A DNA stretch of 64,000 nucleotides from Scleromitrula shiraiana (lineage: Eukaryota > Ascomycota > Leotiomycetes > Helotiales > Sclerotiniaceae). The stretch lies in assembly GCA_028455995.1 (NCBI GenBank), contig JABELC010000011.1, positions 186,001 to 250,000 on the forward strand, read 5' to 3'. The position numbers and the translations under genes are program-made. The notes below the pieces were generated by a model. That model was not told where the DNA came from and searched no databases. It saw only the letters and a program-made list of their open reading frames with translations. Positions 23,101-34,442 of the stretch are shown here, piece after piece. Numbering within the stretch: position 1 is the stretch's first letter; every line of letters starts with the position of its first letter.

Positions 23101-26100
23101 CGTAATCTCTTCTTTAATGTCTTCAATCGTGGATTCCTCCTCGGTGGAGGTAGGTACTTGAACCACAGTCTCTTCCGCAGAAATAACCGGAACAATTTCC
23201 TCACTCGGTGGTTCCTGGCTCAATTCCTGATTTACCTCAACTTCTTCTACTTTGACATTCTCGGAAGCTGGATCTTCTTGACTATCTCCGAGCTTCTCTA
23301 TCCCAGGAGCTTGTGCTTGGCTTTCGGAAGCTGGCTCTTGATCGATCGGGGTGAGTGTTTCAACTACAGGGTCTTCGGCGGCAACGACCAGTTCAATTTC
23401 TTGGCTGATTGGTTGCTTGCTTGGTTCTGGAGTTTGTTCATGCTCTTCCACTGTGATATCCTTAGATTTATCTTCGACGGTAGGTTCATGTACGATTTCA
23501 GTAGGTGCCTCATTCTCCGCATTCTCTACAGCAATTTCCTGGATTGAGACTTGCTCCGATGTTGGTTCTTCCGCTTCTGAGGTAATATCCTTGGGAATGA
23601 CATTCTCTTGTTCTTCAGTTTCATTTTCTGCTTTCTCGGTCTCGGCTACCTCAACTTCATCGTTATTACCAATTTCCGAATCATGTGTTTCCTCCTTAGG
23701 CCTATACAATGACACCAACAATTGATTAGCATATTAATCTTCATTCTAGATTCCATATCACTGAATTTGTAAGATAGGTTTGAAGAGTAAATCGAAAACT
23801 TACCCTTCATCCAAAGCAACCTCCTCCTGACCAGATACCTCCGCATCAACAGGGGGTGCTGATTCATCAATTGCTGGAAATGCTTCTGGTACGGCGATGC
23901 TTTCCTCATGAGGCCTGTACTTTGGTTAATATTTAATTTTATGGGTGTATATATGAAAGCAGAGGGAGGTTTACTTCTCATCTACTTCTTGAGTTTGAGC
24001 TTCCTCGATGGGTCTGAGAATTTATTAGTATGATGTTAAATTTACTAAGCGAGCGTGTTCGGATTATGACACTTACGGTTCTTCTGCAACAAACACGGGA
24101 CCGTCTTCGGCACTTGTGTTTGGGACGTCAGCGGCAGGTCTGTTATAGGCTTTTAGTATTATGTTTTCATCTTCAATCAGGATGATTTGGAAATATTTGA
24201 CTTACGCCTCTTCAGTCACTCTGGGCTCAGAAACTTCCGATACGAGATTAGTAATGGGTTCGGTATCTACTGCTGCAGGATGGTCTTCAGATTCAGTAAC
24301 TTCGGGTATAATTTCTTTCTCTTCGGGGATCTCTGGTTCGGTCTTAACATATATGTCCTTAGCAGAGACTTCGGGCTCAGCGGCTTCGATCACGGCTTCT
24401 TTCTGAAGTGTTTCCGGCTCGGGCTTGACATCCACGTCAGTAACGGGTGCTTGAGATCCAGCAACTTTAGGCTCAATAGCTTCAGATTCAACAGCTTCAG
24501 GTATAACTTCTTTCTCCTCAACAGTTTCCGGCTCGGGGCTAGCGTCTGCCTCAGTAGCAGGTGCTTCAGGTTCGCTAGCTTCGGGTACAAGTTCCTTCTC
24601 AACAGCTTCGGGCTCGGGGCTAGCAATATCTTCGGCATCTACTTCAGCAATAGTATCGGGTGTATCTGACTCAGTAGTTCCGGATTCAGTAGCATCAGCT
24701 TTAAGGGTTTCAGGTTCAGGTTCAGAAATTGCAGTCTCTGTAGGTTCTACAGTAGGAGTCTCATCTACTGGCACTGGTATTTCTTCATTGGCCTGTGGTA
24801 ACTTTTGATTAGTTTCCTTCTTGTAAATAAAAAGTAAAGTCTGAAAACATACGGAAAGTTCAGGCTCGATAGTTGCTGGTACCGGAGGCTCTTCTTCGAC
24901 TGCTTTTGATCCCTCGGCCTATAAGTTGACATCGTCAGTACTTTCTGGTGAAATTATAGGGAGGCGAAATGAAGGAATTATACATACAGGGTCTGCTTCC
25001 ACCGGTACAGGTGTTTCATCGGCACGGGCTTCTTGCTCAGTCTGTAGTTTATATTAGTATCGTTCTTAGAATGGAAACTGATCATAGATTGATGAATAGT
25101 GTAAATACTTACAGGCTCAGATTTTGTAGCAGTGGGGACAGGAGTTTCTTCAGTTGGCTTTTCTTCGCTCGGCTATGGGTTGCATATTTATCAGTATATA
25201 TTGCAGTCCACCGCTATAATTGTATTGGACAAGAAGGAAAACTTACAGGCATTTTTACTTCGACGTCTTTTTCCGACTCCGCCGGAACTTGAGGCTCAAG
25301 CTCTAGAATCTCCTTCGATTCTTCAGTCTGTAAGATACAATTATTAGTTCCTTGAGTTCTCATCTAATATAGTGAGTATTTGGTCGAGAAAGACATACCA
25401 AGGCTTCTTTTTCTATTTCTTCTTCTGGCTTTGGCTCTGGTTCCGCTTCGACAGTTGCGACTTCAAGTGCAGGGGATTCCTCAACGGCAGTAACGGCTTC
25501 TTCCACAGGCTAGAGAGAGAAAAAAATCAGTAAAGTTCTACTTTTCAATATGCAATTCTAGGGAATAAACTCACCGCATCTTGAGATTTCTCTTCAACAA
25601 TTTCAGGTGAAGATTCCGGATTTATTTCCTCAACTACTTCAGTAGTTTCTTCCTCAGGCTAGAGGGAAAAGGAATGTCAGCTAGATTTCTAGGTTTTTCG
25701 AGGCAATCATATAAGATAAACTTACAGGCACAGCTGCATCTGGTTCTGCTTCAGCAGGTACAGCTTCCGTTTCCGCCTGAACTTTAGGCTCATTGCTTTC
25801 GACCTAGAAAGTAATCATGTTAGTTAGATAAATTCTGGATTTGATGAGTTACAACGTACAGTTGTTTCGGTCGCTGGTTCTGGCGCTGGTTCTGCTTCAC
25901 CGGGAGTAGATACAGCTCCAGCTTCAGTCTCCGGCTCATCCTTGACTTTGGTCTCAATCTAGTAGAAACATTGGTTAGATCGCATTACTTGCCCGTTATA
26001 TCCATTTAATATCTCAACATGAGAGCTAGAATGCAAACTTACAATCTCTTTTGCTTCAGCCTCTGCCGTTGGTTGCGATTCCGATTCTGGCACTGATTCC

Positions 26101-29100
26101 GATTCAGTAGCCTTTTCCGCTTCTACTTCTGCTTCCGGTTCCTTCACCGGTTCCGCCTCCGCATCCGCTTGTACTTCGGGTTCAGGCACAGCTTCAGATT
26201 CGGTATCTACATTAGTTTCATCAACAACTTTTTCCTCCATCCTACCTTCCTCGCCCCCTTCGTTCTCAGTTTCCTTATCCTCCCCCTTCTCCTCCGTCTC
26301 CGAAACCACTCCTGCAATAGCAGCAGCCCCAACACCAACACCAGCGCCCATCAATCCCGCCAAGCCTATATTAGACTTCGTCGCTGCTTCCTTGATCTCG
26401 TTTAGGATTGAAGAGTTGGAAGAGTGAGACTCGTTCGATGCTGTTGCTGCTTCTTTGAGTTCGGAAAGAGCTGCGGTGTGTGAATTGTGGGAGTTATTTG
26501 AATTCGCGGCTGCATCTTTGAGTTCGGAAAGTATGGCTGAATGTGAGGTATGATAGTCGTTAGATGCCGTTGTTGCATCCTTGATCTCAGATAAAATAGT
26601 AGAATTTGCAGTATGCGAATCATTAGACTTCGCGCTAGTGTCTTTCAGTTCGGAGAGAATTGTCGCATGAGAAGTATGAGAGTCATTAGATGCCGTGGCT
26701 GCATCCTTGATCTCCGATAGAATGGTGGAGTGAGCAGTATGCGCCTCATTAGACCTCCCCACCCCCTCTTTAATCTCGCCCAAAACCCCACCCTGTCCCT
26801 CCAACAGCCTAATAATCTCTCTCACCCTATCACCACTTACCTCTCTTCTTTTCCCCTCCGCACTTACCTTTTCCCCTTCCTCGTGTCCTTCCTCTTCCTC
26901 CTTCTTTTCCCTACATGCCTCTTTCTCCTTAAGAACCCTATGCAACTCCTCCACCCTCCCCTCAACCTCATGCAAAAGCGTCAAAATCTCCGCACCGACT
27001 TCCCCATTCCCCTCCTTTATCCCATCTAATGCCTCGCCATTGCTATTTTTCAGCTCATGAAGTGCTGTGAGAATTTCATCTGTGAGATCTGAAGTTTTGA
27101 GATCGTGGAGGAGGGTCGTGTGGGATTCTAGTGTGTTTTTGATCGATTCAAATTGTGGTTCTAGAGACCTGAGGTCGGCATTGGCGTTGAATTCGTGGTT
27201 GGGGTTGGAAGGTGGAGAAGATGATAGAGTGTGGGATTTTAATTCATCCAAAACGAGCATGTGAGCGTCGAGGGCGTTTTTGATGGATAGTATGTGGGGT
27301 TCGAAGGAGTCGAATGCTGTGGTACCGGTAATATCGTTTGTTGATCTTGAAAGGTCGTTGTCGGTGTTGGATTGATATTGTGATTTGAGGTCTTCGAGGG
27401 CAGTGGTATGAACTGAGAGTGTGTTGATGATGTTGTTGAGATGAGTGGACCATTCTGGTGAAGAAATTTCTTTTTCGGTTGGGGGTTCGGTTGTGGATAT
27501 AGATGAGGGTTCTGGAGATTGGGATTTCAGATTATCGAGAGCAGTGGTATGGGTTGAGAGAATCGTGATGATGTTGTTAAGATGTGTATCCAAATCGGGT
27601 GAAGTTTTGGGTTCTTCAGAGATATTCTTGGATTTTATTTCATCCAGGATACTGCTATGAGATTCGAGTTTATTTGCGATGGGTTCGAATTGTTCATTGA
27701 AGTTGTTCGATTTGATCTCGTTCAACACAGCCGTATGTCCCTCAAGTATACTGTTAATAGCTCCAAAGTGTGTATCCAGTGCTGTGGTATTAATTGGAAC
27801 CGCTGACACAGAATCAGATAATATGTTCGTCTCTTTAATATCCTCCAAAGCCTTCGTATGGTTTTCCAATACACTCTTAATACCCTCAAAATGAGTATCA
27901 AAAGCCCCAGTATCAAGTGTCGCTGATCCACTACCGCTCGATTTAATCTCATTCAAACTCTTACCATGAGATTCCAACAAACTCTTCATATCCCCAAAAT
28001 GTCCATCCAAAACTGCAGTCTCAATCTTCCCATCTTTCAATTTAATCTCATCCAATGCAGAAGAATGTTTCTCCAAAAGGTCCTTAATCTCCTCAAATCG
28101 TCCATCAAAGACACCTGTATCAATCGTCATTTGTGGTGGCACTGCTACATCCTTCGATTTAATCTCATCTAACAATGCAGAGTGAGATTGAAGCATACTA
28201 GTAATCGAACCAAACTGTGTATCAAGAGCTCCAGTATCAAATGTCGATACTTGAGACTCAGATTTACTCGATTTTAGTTCATCTAATGCAGTGGTATGTC
28301 CTTCTAATATTCCAGTTATCGAACCGAACTGCGCGGCGAAATCGATCGATGTTGGTGTTGGTTGGATAGCGCTATTAGATGAAGATGAAGAAGATGGATT
28401 TTTCGATTTGAGTTCATCGAGCGCATTTCCATGCCCCTCTAATACAGAATTAAGTTTTTTGAAATGAGTATCGAAAGCGTTCAAATCAATAGTCTTTGGT
28501 TCTTTCGATTTAATTTCATCCAATACACCTGCATGACTTTCCAAAACGGTACCGAGTTTCTCGAAATGAATATCGAAAGCAGTAGAATCAATTCCCTTTG
28601 ATTCTCTGCCCTTAATCTCATCTAAAGAATTTGTATGGTCCTCCAAAACCGAACTAATCTTTTCAAAATGGCCATCAAAAGCACCCATATCAAGTGTCGG
28701 TGCTTTAAAGTCCCTAGAACCAATCTCATTCAACTTCTCCATAATACTACCAACTTTGTTGTCCAGTTCTTCCAGGTTAGTTTTCGAGTCGAAACCAACA
28801 TTTTTCTCATTAGGAGAATTAGCACTCGTGTTGAGCTTCTCCAACGCAGAAGCATGACTGCTATGTGCCTCATTGGATTTTCGGACTTCGCCAAAGATGG
28901 CTTTGGAAGCCGTCTCATGCGATTCGAGTTTGGAGAGTATATTATCCAGTTTTGATTCGAGGGCGCTATTCGCCATATTTTCTTTCAATGAAGAAAGTTC
29001 GGATATGATGGTTTGGAGACTTGATGATTCTGGATTTTCTCCTTCTTTCGCCGCTGCCGATGCTATATTTCTGTCCTTCAATTCCCCTAGAATAGTAGCA

Positions 29101-30182
29101 TGAGATTCATGATGATCATTTGATTTTTGAATCGCTGTCAAAACTTCAGCAGTTTTAATACCTTCCGCATTTGAATCGATAGTTTCCTTCAAACCACCAA
29201 TTTGTTCTTTCAATCCATTGAAGTTTTCGTTCTGAGAAGAAACGCCCGCTTCTAGGTTCCCTCTCAAAACACCCAATTCATCTGAAATTTTCCGAAGAAT
29301 TTCCAAATCACTGGTTGATCCGCTCTTAACTACTTCCCCTCCTCCTCCTCCATTAGCAAGTCGTTCATTAATAGCCTGGACATTCGTTCCCAAATCTGCT
29401 CCAATCCGCGTAATAATCACACTAACATTATCCTGCAACTGATCCAACTGCGCCTGCATAACCGCCGTATTGGTAGCTGATTTCTCCAAGCTCGCTTTCA
29501 AAGAATCCAATCGTTGAGGTGAAATTAATAATTTATTGATTCCCGCGATTCCAGAAAGTACTTTTTCGATAGCCACGTGATTAGTATCGAGAGATTCCGA
29601 TATTTCGCTCAATTTTCCTACTGTGTAGGTGATGTTTTGGTTTAGGATGGGAGTGGGATAGTCGGAGATGGGGAAGGATCCCGATGTTGTTGTTGGAGGA
29701 AGGGCATTTTCTTCTCCTCCTGAATTTCCGCCTTCTTCTTGGATGGGATGAGAATCAAGTGCTCCATATAGACTTAATCTTGATCGTCTATTGATGTCGT
29801 CCCCCTCTTGAATAGTGTCTAATCTTAGTAAGATATTCTCTACACTTGCATTTGTTTTCTTTAATAACAATTCATGTTTTAATACTGCTTGTATAACCGG
29901 TTCGATTGTATCCAATGCAGTTTTGATTTGAGGTTTAATCAATTTTGCCAGATGTGATGCGATTGAAGTTTGGAAAGCATCAGCAGCAAGAGATTGATCG
30001 ATGATAGTGCGTAAAAGTTCTGGGTCCGAACCAGTGAATGAATCATGAGATGATTTCTTTCCTTCGAAACTGGCTCTGATTCTATGAGAGAGGGGTGGTC
30101 GAGAATTGGGTGACATTCTTCTCTCTACTTTCTTCTCCTTCTTGAGAGTATTTGCAATGGTGGGTTGAAGGTTAATTGTCAT
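17188..30182 (-). CDS. giant repeat-rich acidic scaffold-like protein (about 4,028 aa, 14 exons)
   Basis: Exons: 30182-26043, 25958-25860, 25803-25726, 25658-25575, 25509-25399, 25327-25247, 25172-25113, 25041-24988, 24918-24853, 24792-24206, 24139-24077, 24013-23975, 23914-23804 and 23701-17188. All 13 introns (56-102 bp) have GT...AG ends and keep frame; summed length is 12,087 nt. In order: helical region (residues 1-490); 14 repeats of 33-45 aa (about 495-1035, core LExHxxxLDELKS); 21-aa repeats (about 1140-1270); Gly/Ala hydrophobic segment (about 1272-1293); short Glu/Pro/Ala/Val exons (1381-1591); acidic Glu/Thr/Pro/Val region (to about 3140); repeats around PxDTRS; Tyr/Gln/Ser-rich tract with four NPF motifs (about 3694-3849); basic tail SKKNSRKNRGKKGKK. 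No enzyme motif or signal peptide. A tether or scaffold role, in the style of the Woronin-body tether leashin, is inference only. Start: first ATG (30182); an in-frame ATG at about 30116 is an alternative. Confidence 0.85.
17720..18215 (-). repeat. four NPF-containing repeat units in the giant protein
   Basis: The coding strand carries four units with the core NPFS followed by an Arg-Thr-x-x-x-Ser-Arg-Tyr segment and an acidic Gln/Tyr-rich spacer. NPF sites are at about 18200, 18010, 17870 and 17735. NPF is the classical ligand of EH domains (Eps15, Ede1, Pan1), so this region could dock onto endocytic or recycling machinery. The spacing of about 45-65 residues is loosely regular. Confidence 0.7.
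18850..19830 (-). repeat. tandem repeats with core PxDTRS in the giant protein
   Basis: About seven or eight degenerate units of 45-57 residues, each with an [IV]PSR or SSR start, an Glu-Asp/Glu-Gln pair, P-x-D-T-R-S, an acidic Tyr segment and SSSP. Examples of the core are APVDTRSDWEERDYPSS and TPADTRSSLEDRYGYTSSSP. Confidence 0.75.
24853..25958 (-). repeat. array of eight frame-neutral Glu/Pro/Ala/Val cassette exons
   Basis: Exons 2-9 of the giant gene are 99, 78, 84, 111, 81, 60, 54 and 66 nt, every one a multiple of three and bounded by phase-0 introns of 56-84 bp. Each encodes 18-37 residues dominated by Glu, Pro, Ala and Val, with a recurring ETPVP/EEPPVP/AEPEP core. Any of them could be skipped without breaking the frame. 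Exons 11-13 downstream are also short but use phase 2. Confidence 0.85.
26370..26765 (-). repeat. 63-bp (21-aa) tandem repeats in the giant protein
   Basis: About six head-to-tail units with consensus ATASNDSHTSHxxILSELKD. Related single copies lie near 29150 (KSNDHHESHATILGELKD) and 28870. The same HxxxLxELK core occurs in the longer upstream repeats, so both families probably share an origin. Confidence 0.85.
27070..28700 (-). repeat. fourteen 33-45-aa helical repeats in the giant protein
   Basis: Units follow the pattern FDxHFxxIxxVLExHxxxLDEIKSK, for example FDIHFEKLGTVLESHAGVL and LDTHFGAINSILEGHTAVL. Leu/Ile/His spacing suits amphipathic helices or a coiled coil, separated by Ser/Pro-rich linkers that grow longer towards the C-terminal end. 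Confidence 0.85.
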
Positions 30183-32452
30183 TTGATAAAAGACATACGA
30201 TATAACCAACTAGAGAACCTATACTATCTCTCACACCAATAGATACACTTTTGTGTTCTCGAAACAGTTAAATAGTAGAAAAAGAATCAAAATCCGAGAC
30301 GAATTGAAAAAGAAGAAACAAAACAAAGTGAAAGTGGAATTGGAATTGGAATTATCAGATTACTTTAAGATAGCATCAATTTTACTTACCGTGTACTCAC
30401 AATGCTGTTTTTTGCAATACCTTGTTCCTGGTAAGCATAGAACTATGTTATCATCATAAGATTACATAGATTTTCTTAATTTTCCTGGGTATATAAAACA
30501 TGGATGGTAGTATGATATAACACGAATAATGTTATCAGTTTATGCGTGGTTAATCGTAGAAAATGATGGGATATGATGGGAGAATATACTGTAATGGGAC
30601 GAATGAAGTATTGGAAAGAGTCTCTAGTGGTTAGAATCTCAGAAGCTGCGTGGTAAAAATTGTAAATGGATGGAAATGCGTTGTTCGTTTGTAGGTATGA
30701 AGTGCAGGAGGAGTGGAGACATATCATGATTAGGAACAAATTATAATTCAATGCTTCAATGCTTCTATGCTTCTATGCTTCTATGCTTCTATGCTTCTAT
30801 GCTTCTATGCTTCTTTTCTTCTTTTCTTGGGTATAACGCCTCACTTTGGGTACAGATCAAATATGATTGGGATCGGACCATGTACGGTTCTATTAACCTT
30901 TTGGTAACATGCTTGCAAAATTGATTGAGAACAGTTCGGATGTTATCATCATAATATTATATTGTATGCGACGGTGATAGTATTTGATAACGATGATATA
31001 TATGAGTGGATGCTTTGATGTGCGAAGTAAGATCTTACATATGCGATCTATACCTAGCTGCATATCAAAATACAAAATGAGAGGTTAAAAATCATCAATT
31101 ACGTATGGAGGGGTCACATTTTCCTTCTCTTTGGGAGAAGATGCCAGTGGAAAGGTTCTTTTTTACTTTTTTTTTTTTGTATTCTCCGATGCCAACGAAT
31201 ACATACATATCATGTGTATATACTGTGCCGTGTTCAATTGTCCAATCTATCAGACTTTACATATGCATGGATGATCAATAATGAGGTTAATCCGAGTTCG
31301 AGTTTAGTGATGAAGTAAAAGAATCATTTATACATGAAGTAAACAAATGGTATTTCATCTTGTATATCTATAGATGGTAGGTAGCACGGATAAGTATCCA
31401 TCCATTCAGTTCTTCTGAAAACAAGCATACATATCCTTTCCACTATTCAACAGTGACGTAGCTAGGACGGACCACCCGTCGTGACAAACCCAACTATTCA
31501 TCAATCGCAAGCTTCATGCTTGCTAATAAAATTTTAGGTTATTTCCGAATTTAATGCTTTAATAATATTTATTATATGAAGATGGATAGAAATACTACCG
31601 GTATCTAAAAAAAAAAAAAAAATACTTTTCGTCTACTTGTACTTTATGTAGTTCTATCACTTGAAATGTATCGAATTGGTAATGCTAAAACATCTTATAA
31701 TGGACAAATATTATTAGTACTGCATACCCTTTCATTCGTATTTGGAATCTTGTATTAAATCTATAGAAGTACTTGGGCAGAAATTCCGATCAGATGGTTA
31801 GATCTTTGGATACAATTAATCTATATACGACGTGATGCCCAATTGCTACATACTTATTACTTCTTTCACTCGTCTACTTACTCTCACCCCCCTTAAGCAC
31901 CTTTATTATCAGCAGACCCCCAAAAGTCTCAGACACCACACTTATTCATTTCCAATCTCTCCAATCCCTCGGATCAATTTCTATTCATGGTAATCATACA
32001 AGCCATTCAATCCTATTCTATTCACGTTTACATACAAAGGTATCCCGCCATAGATAAAGAGCAACAAAGATACAAATTTCCTCTTCCCCGGATTTCCTTT
32101 GATCCTTCTGTTGTTGTCCGCTCCTCCTCATATATCCGACTGGATCCTATTTATACTCCAAACCAATGACCATAATGAAAGAAGCGGCCGCCCGCCCGTC
32201 CGGAAAAAGAGGGCTTATTTTTGGCCTACCTCGGCTTCAATTGACGTAGCCTAAGGGAGGGACGGGAAGGCTAAGACTGGTACACCAAGTGTTGTCTTGT
32301 ATTGTCTGTCTTTCACAAGCTTCAGAAAAAGAATAAAAGACACATTTGAGGGAAGATCTACAGAAAATTTCTTTTCGTTTTATCTCATCTTCTTTTTTGT
32401 ACTCTCTTGTATTACTCTTCTCAATTAATCATCACAAAATAACGAAAGGGAA
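30183..32452. other. 2.3-kb intergenic region
   Basis: No credible gene is present. It holds an 8-bp microsatellite (30751-30812), an A-run of about 17 at 31606-31622 and, in its last 500 bases, the promoter side of the carrier gene with pyrimidine-rich sequence just before the ATG. Confidence 0.55.
30751..30812. repeat. (TGCTTCTA)n microsatellite
   Basis: About seven tandem copies of an 8-bp unit with one or two variant copies (TGCTTCAA) at the left edge. Confidence 0.9.
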
Positions 32453-33580
32453 ATGTCATCATCAACCAGCCCCTCCACACCCGGAGCCCAAATAAACCGA
32501 AAACTGGATTCCCTCCCCTCCCCCTTAAAAACGCATCTACCCCACGTTCCAGAAACCAAAGCCGAAATAAAACACGACGCAGAAGTAGCTGTTCAAAAGT
32601 CCTTCGCTGGTTTACGTTCTCTAGTCGCCGGTGGATTCGGAGGAGTATGCGCTGTCGTTGTGGGACATCCATTCGATCTAGTGAAAGTTCGTTTGCAGAC
32701 GGCAGAGAGAGGTTTTTATAAAGGTGCTATTGATGTAGTTACAAAAAGTGTGGCTAAGGATGGGCTGGCGAGGGGTTTGTATGCAGGAGTTAGTGCACCA
32801 TTGGTGGGTGTTACGCCTATGTGTATGTTACCCCCTCCTTCTATCGTCACCAATGAATTGGGTCAAAAGGATAGAACACTGTACTAATCACCCTCACTAA
32901 ATATAGTCGCGGTATCATTCTGGGGTTTTGACGTAGGGAAAAACCTCGTCCGCTCCGCAACCTCCACCTCACCCAACACTCCCCTCTCAATCGGCCAAGT
33001 CTCAGCCGCCGGTTTCTTCTCCGCCATTCCCCAAACCCTGATTACCGCCCCCTTCGAACGGGTAAAAGTGCTTCTCCAGATCCAAGGTCAAAAGACCCTC
33101 GCTCCAGGCGAAAAACCAAAATATAGCGGTGGTGTCGACGTAGTGCGTCAATTGTACAAAGAAGGTGGAATCCGCAGTGTATTCCGAGGATCTGCCGCTA
33201 CGCTCGCAAGAGATGGTCCTGGAAGCGCAGCGTATTTCGCGACATATGAATATATGAAAAGACGTTTAACGCCTGTGGATCCTGCGACGGGAAAACCAAC
33301 GGGCGAGTTGAGTTTAATGGCTATTACGGGGGCGGGAGCGTGCGCGGGTGTGGCTATGTGGATTCCGGTTTTCCCTGTCGATACTGTTAAGAGTCGGTTG
33401 CAGACTATGGAGGGGAAGCCGACGGTGGGGGGTGTCATAAAGGGGTTGTATAGGAACGGGGGGTTTAAGGCTTTCTTTCCAGGGTTTGGTCCTGCGTTGG
33501 CGAGGGCGGTGCCGGCTAATGCGGCGACATTTTTGGGGGTGGAGTTGGCGCATCAGGCTATGAATAGGACGTTTGGTTGA
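32453..33580 (+). CDS. mitochondrial carnitine/acylcarnitine carrier
   Basis: Exon 1 is 32453-32822 and exon 2 is 32907-33580, over an 84-bp intron (GTATGT...ATATAG, phase 1). The product is about 347 residues with the three SLC25 repeats, each with its signature: HPFDLVKVRLQ, APFERVKVLLQ and FPVDTVKSRLQ. The order and substrate-type residues resemble yeast Crc1 and Aspergillus AcuH, which exchange acylcarnitine for carnitine across the inner mitochondrial membrane, needed for growth on fatty acids and acetate. The N-terminal 50 residues (Ser/Pro-rich, then PHVPETKAEIKHD) are an extension before the first helix. The gene appears intact. Confidence 0.93.
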
Positions 33581-34442
33581 GGGGGGTAAGATGGAGGGGT
33601 AGTGGGGGGAGGGGTTCTTGTACGATGGACTGATGCATCGAACTTCGTTTTTGAAGGAAATTAAGTTAAATTAGAATAGAGTAGATCTCTTTATCAGTTA
33701 GACTTTTGTCATGCATGGGAGGATGCATATAGGCCATTAGATAGATATAAGACAATGTCTTCATCACATTCGAACTTTCAAATACTGAGTCTAATTAGAC
33801 TTACAATACCATGCTTACATCTGAACATGGGTTATTCATTCATTCATTCATTCATTCATTCATCATTCGGATGTATAAGGATGATTTACAAGAACCAAAT
33901 CTACCTTTTAGTCTTCTGTAGACAGATGTTTTGGGGGAATGGGGGTAATGATCAATCTTTAATTCACCTTTTTCATTGCTGCATGTAGGTTTCTGTCTTT
34001 ATATGGGTTTATGTAGATGGTATTTACAAGGATATACCCACACCACTATATTCTAGTCACACCACCGCGTTAAAAATTTCCCCGGAGCTCAACTATTTTT
34101 TTAATTTTTAAATCAAAAAGTTCAATATCACATCCTGTCAGAGCTTTCTCTGCTCTCCACCAGCACATACTCAATGCTTTATGCACTTCAAGACTGAATG
34201 AATATCTCTCAATCTGGTAGTACATTCCCTTTCCTTCTTGTTCTACCTAAGTGCTATGTATGTATGCAAAAGCTAACATATATCTATCGTTCTTTTCCTA
34301 GATATACCCCTAATATCCAACTCCAATCCATATAATGCCCAACCCTCCGCCTTAAGTCCAATTCCTCTCTCTCTACTCTCCTACCTCACCGATCGATCAC
34401 GGCCCAAGCCGAAGTATTCCTTTCCACTGTGGGCCATACTTA
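33581..34442. other. intergenic spacer
   Basis: Contains the 3' end of the carrier gene, a (CATT)n microsatellite at about 33834-33862 and pyrimidine-rich sequence upstream of the next ATG. No other gene is seen. Confidence 0.55.
33834..33862. repeat. (CATT)n microsatellite
   Basis: About seven perfect tetranucleotide copies. Confidence 0.9.

Noticed and set aside
22827..24669. Additional ORFs in other frames over the giant gene
   Set aside because: All are shadows of repeat-rich coding sequence and do not join across the introns.
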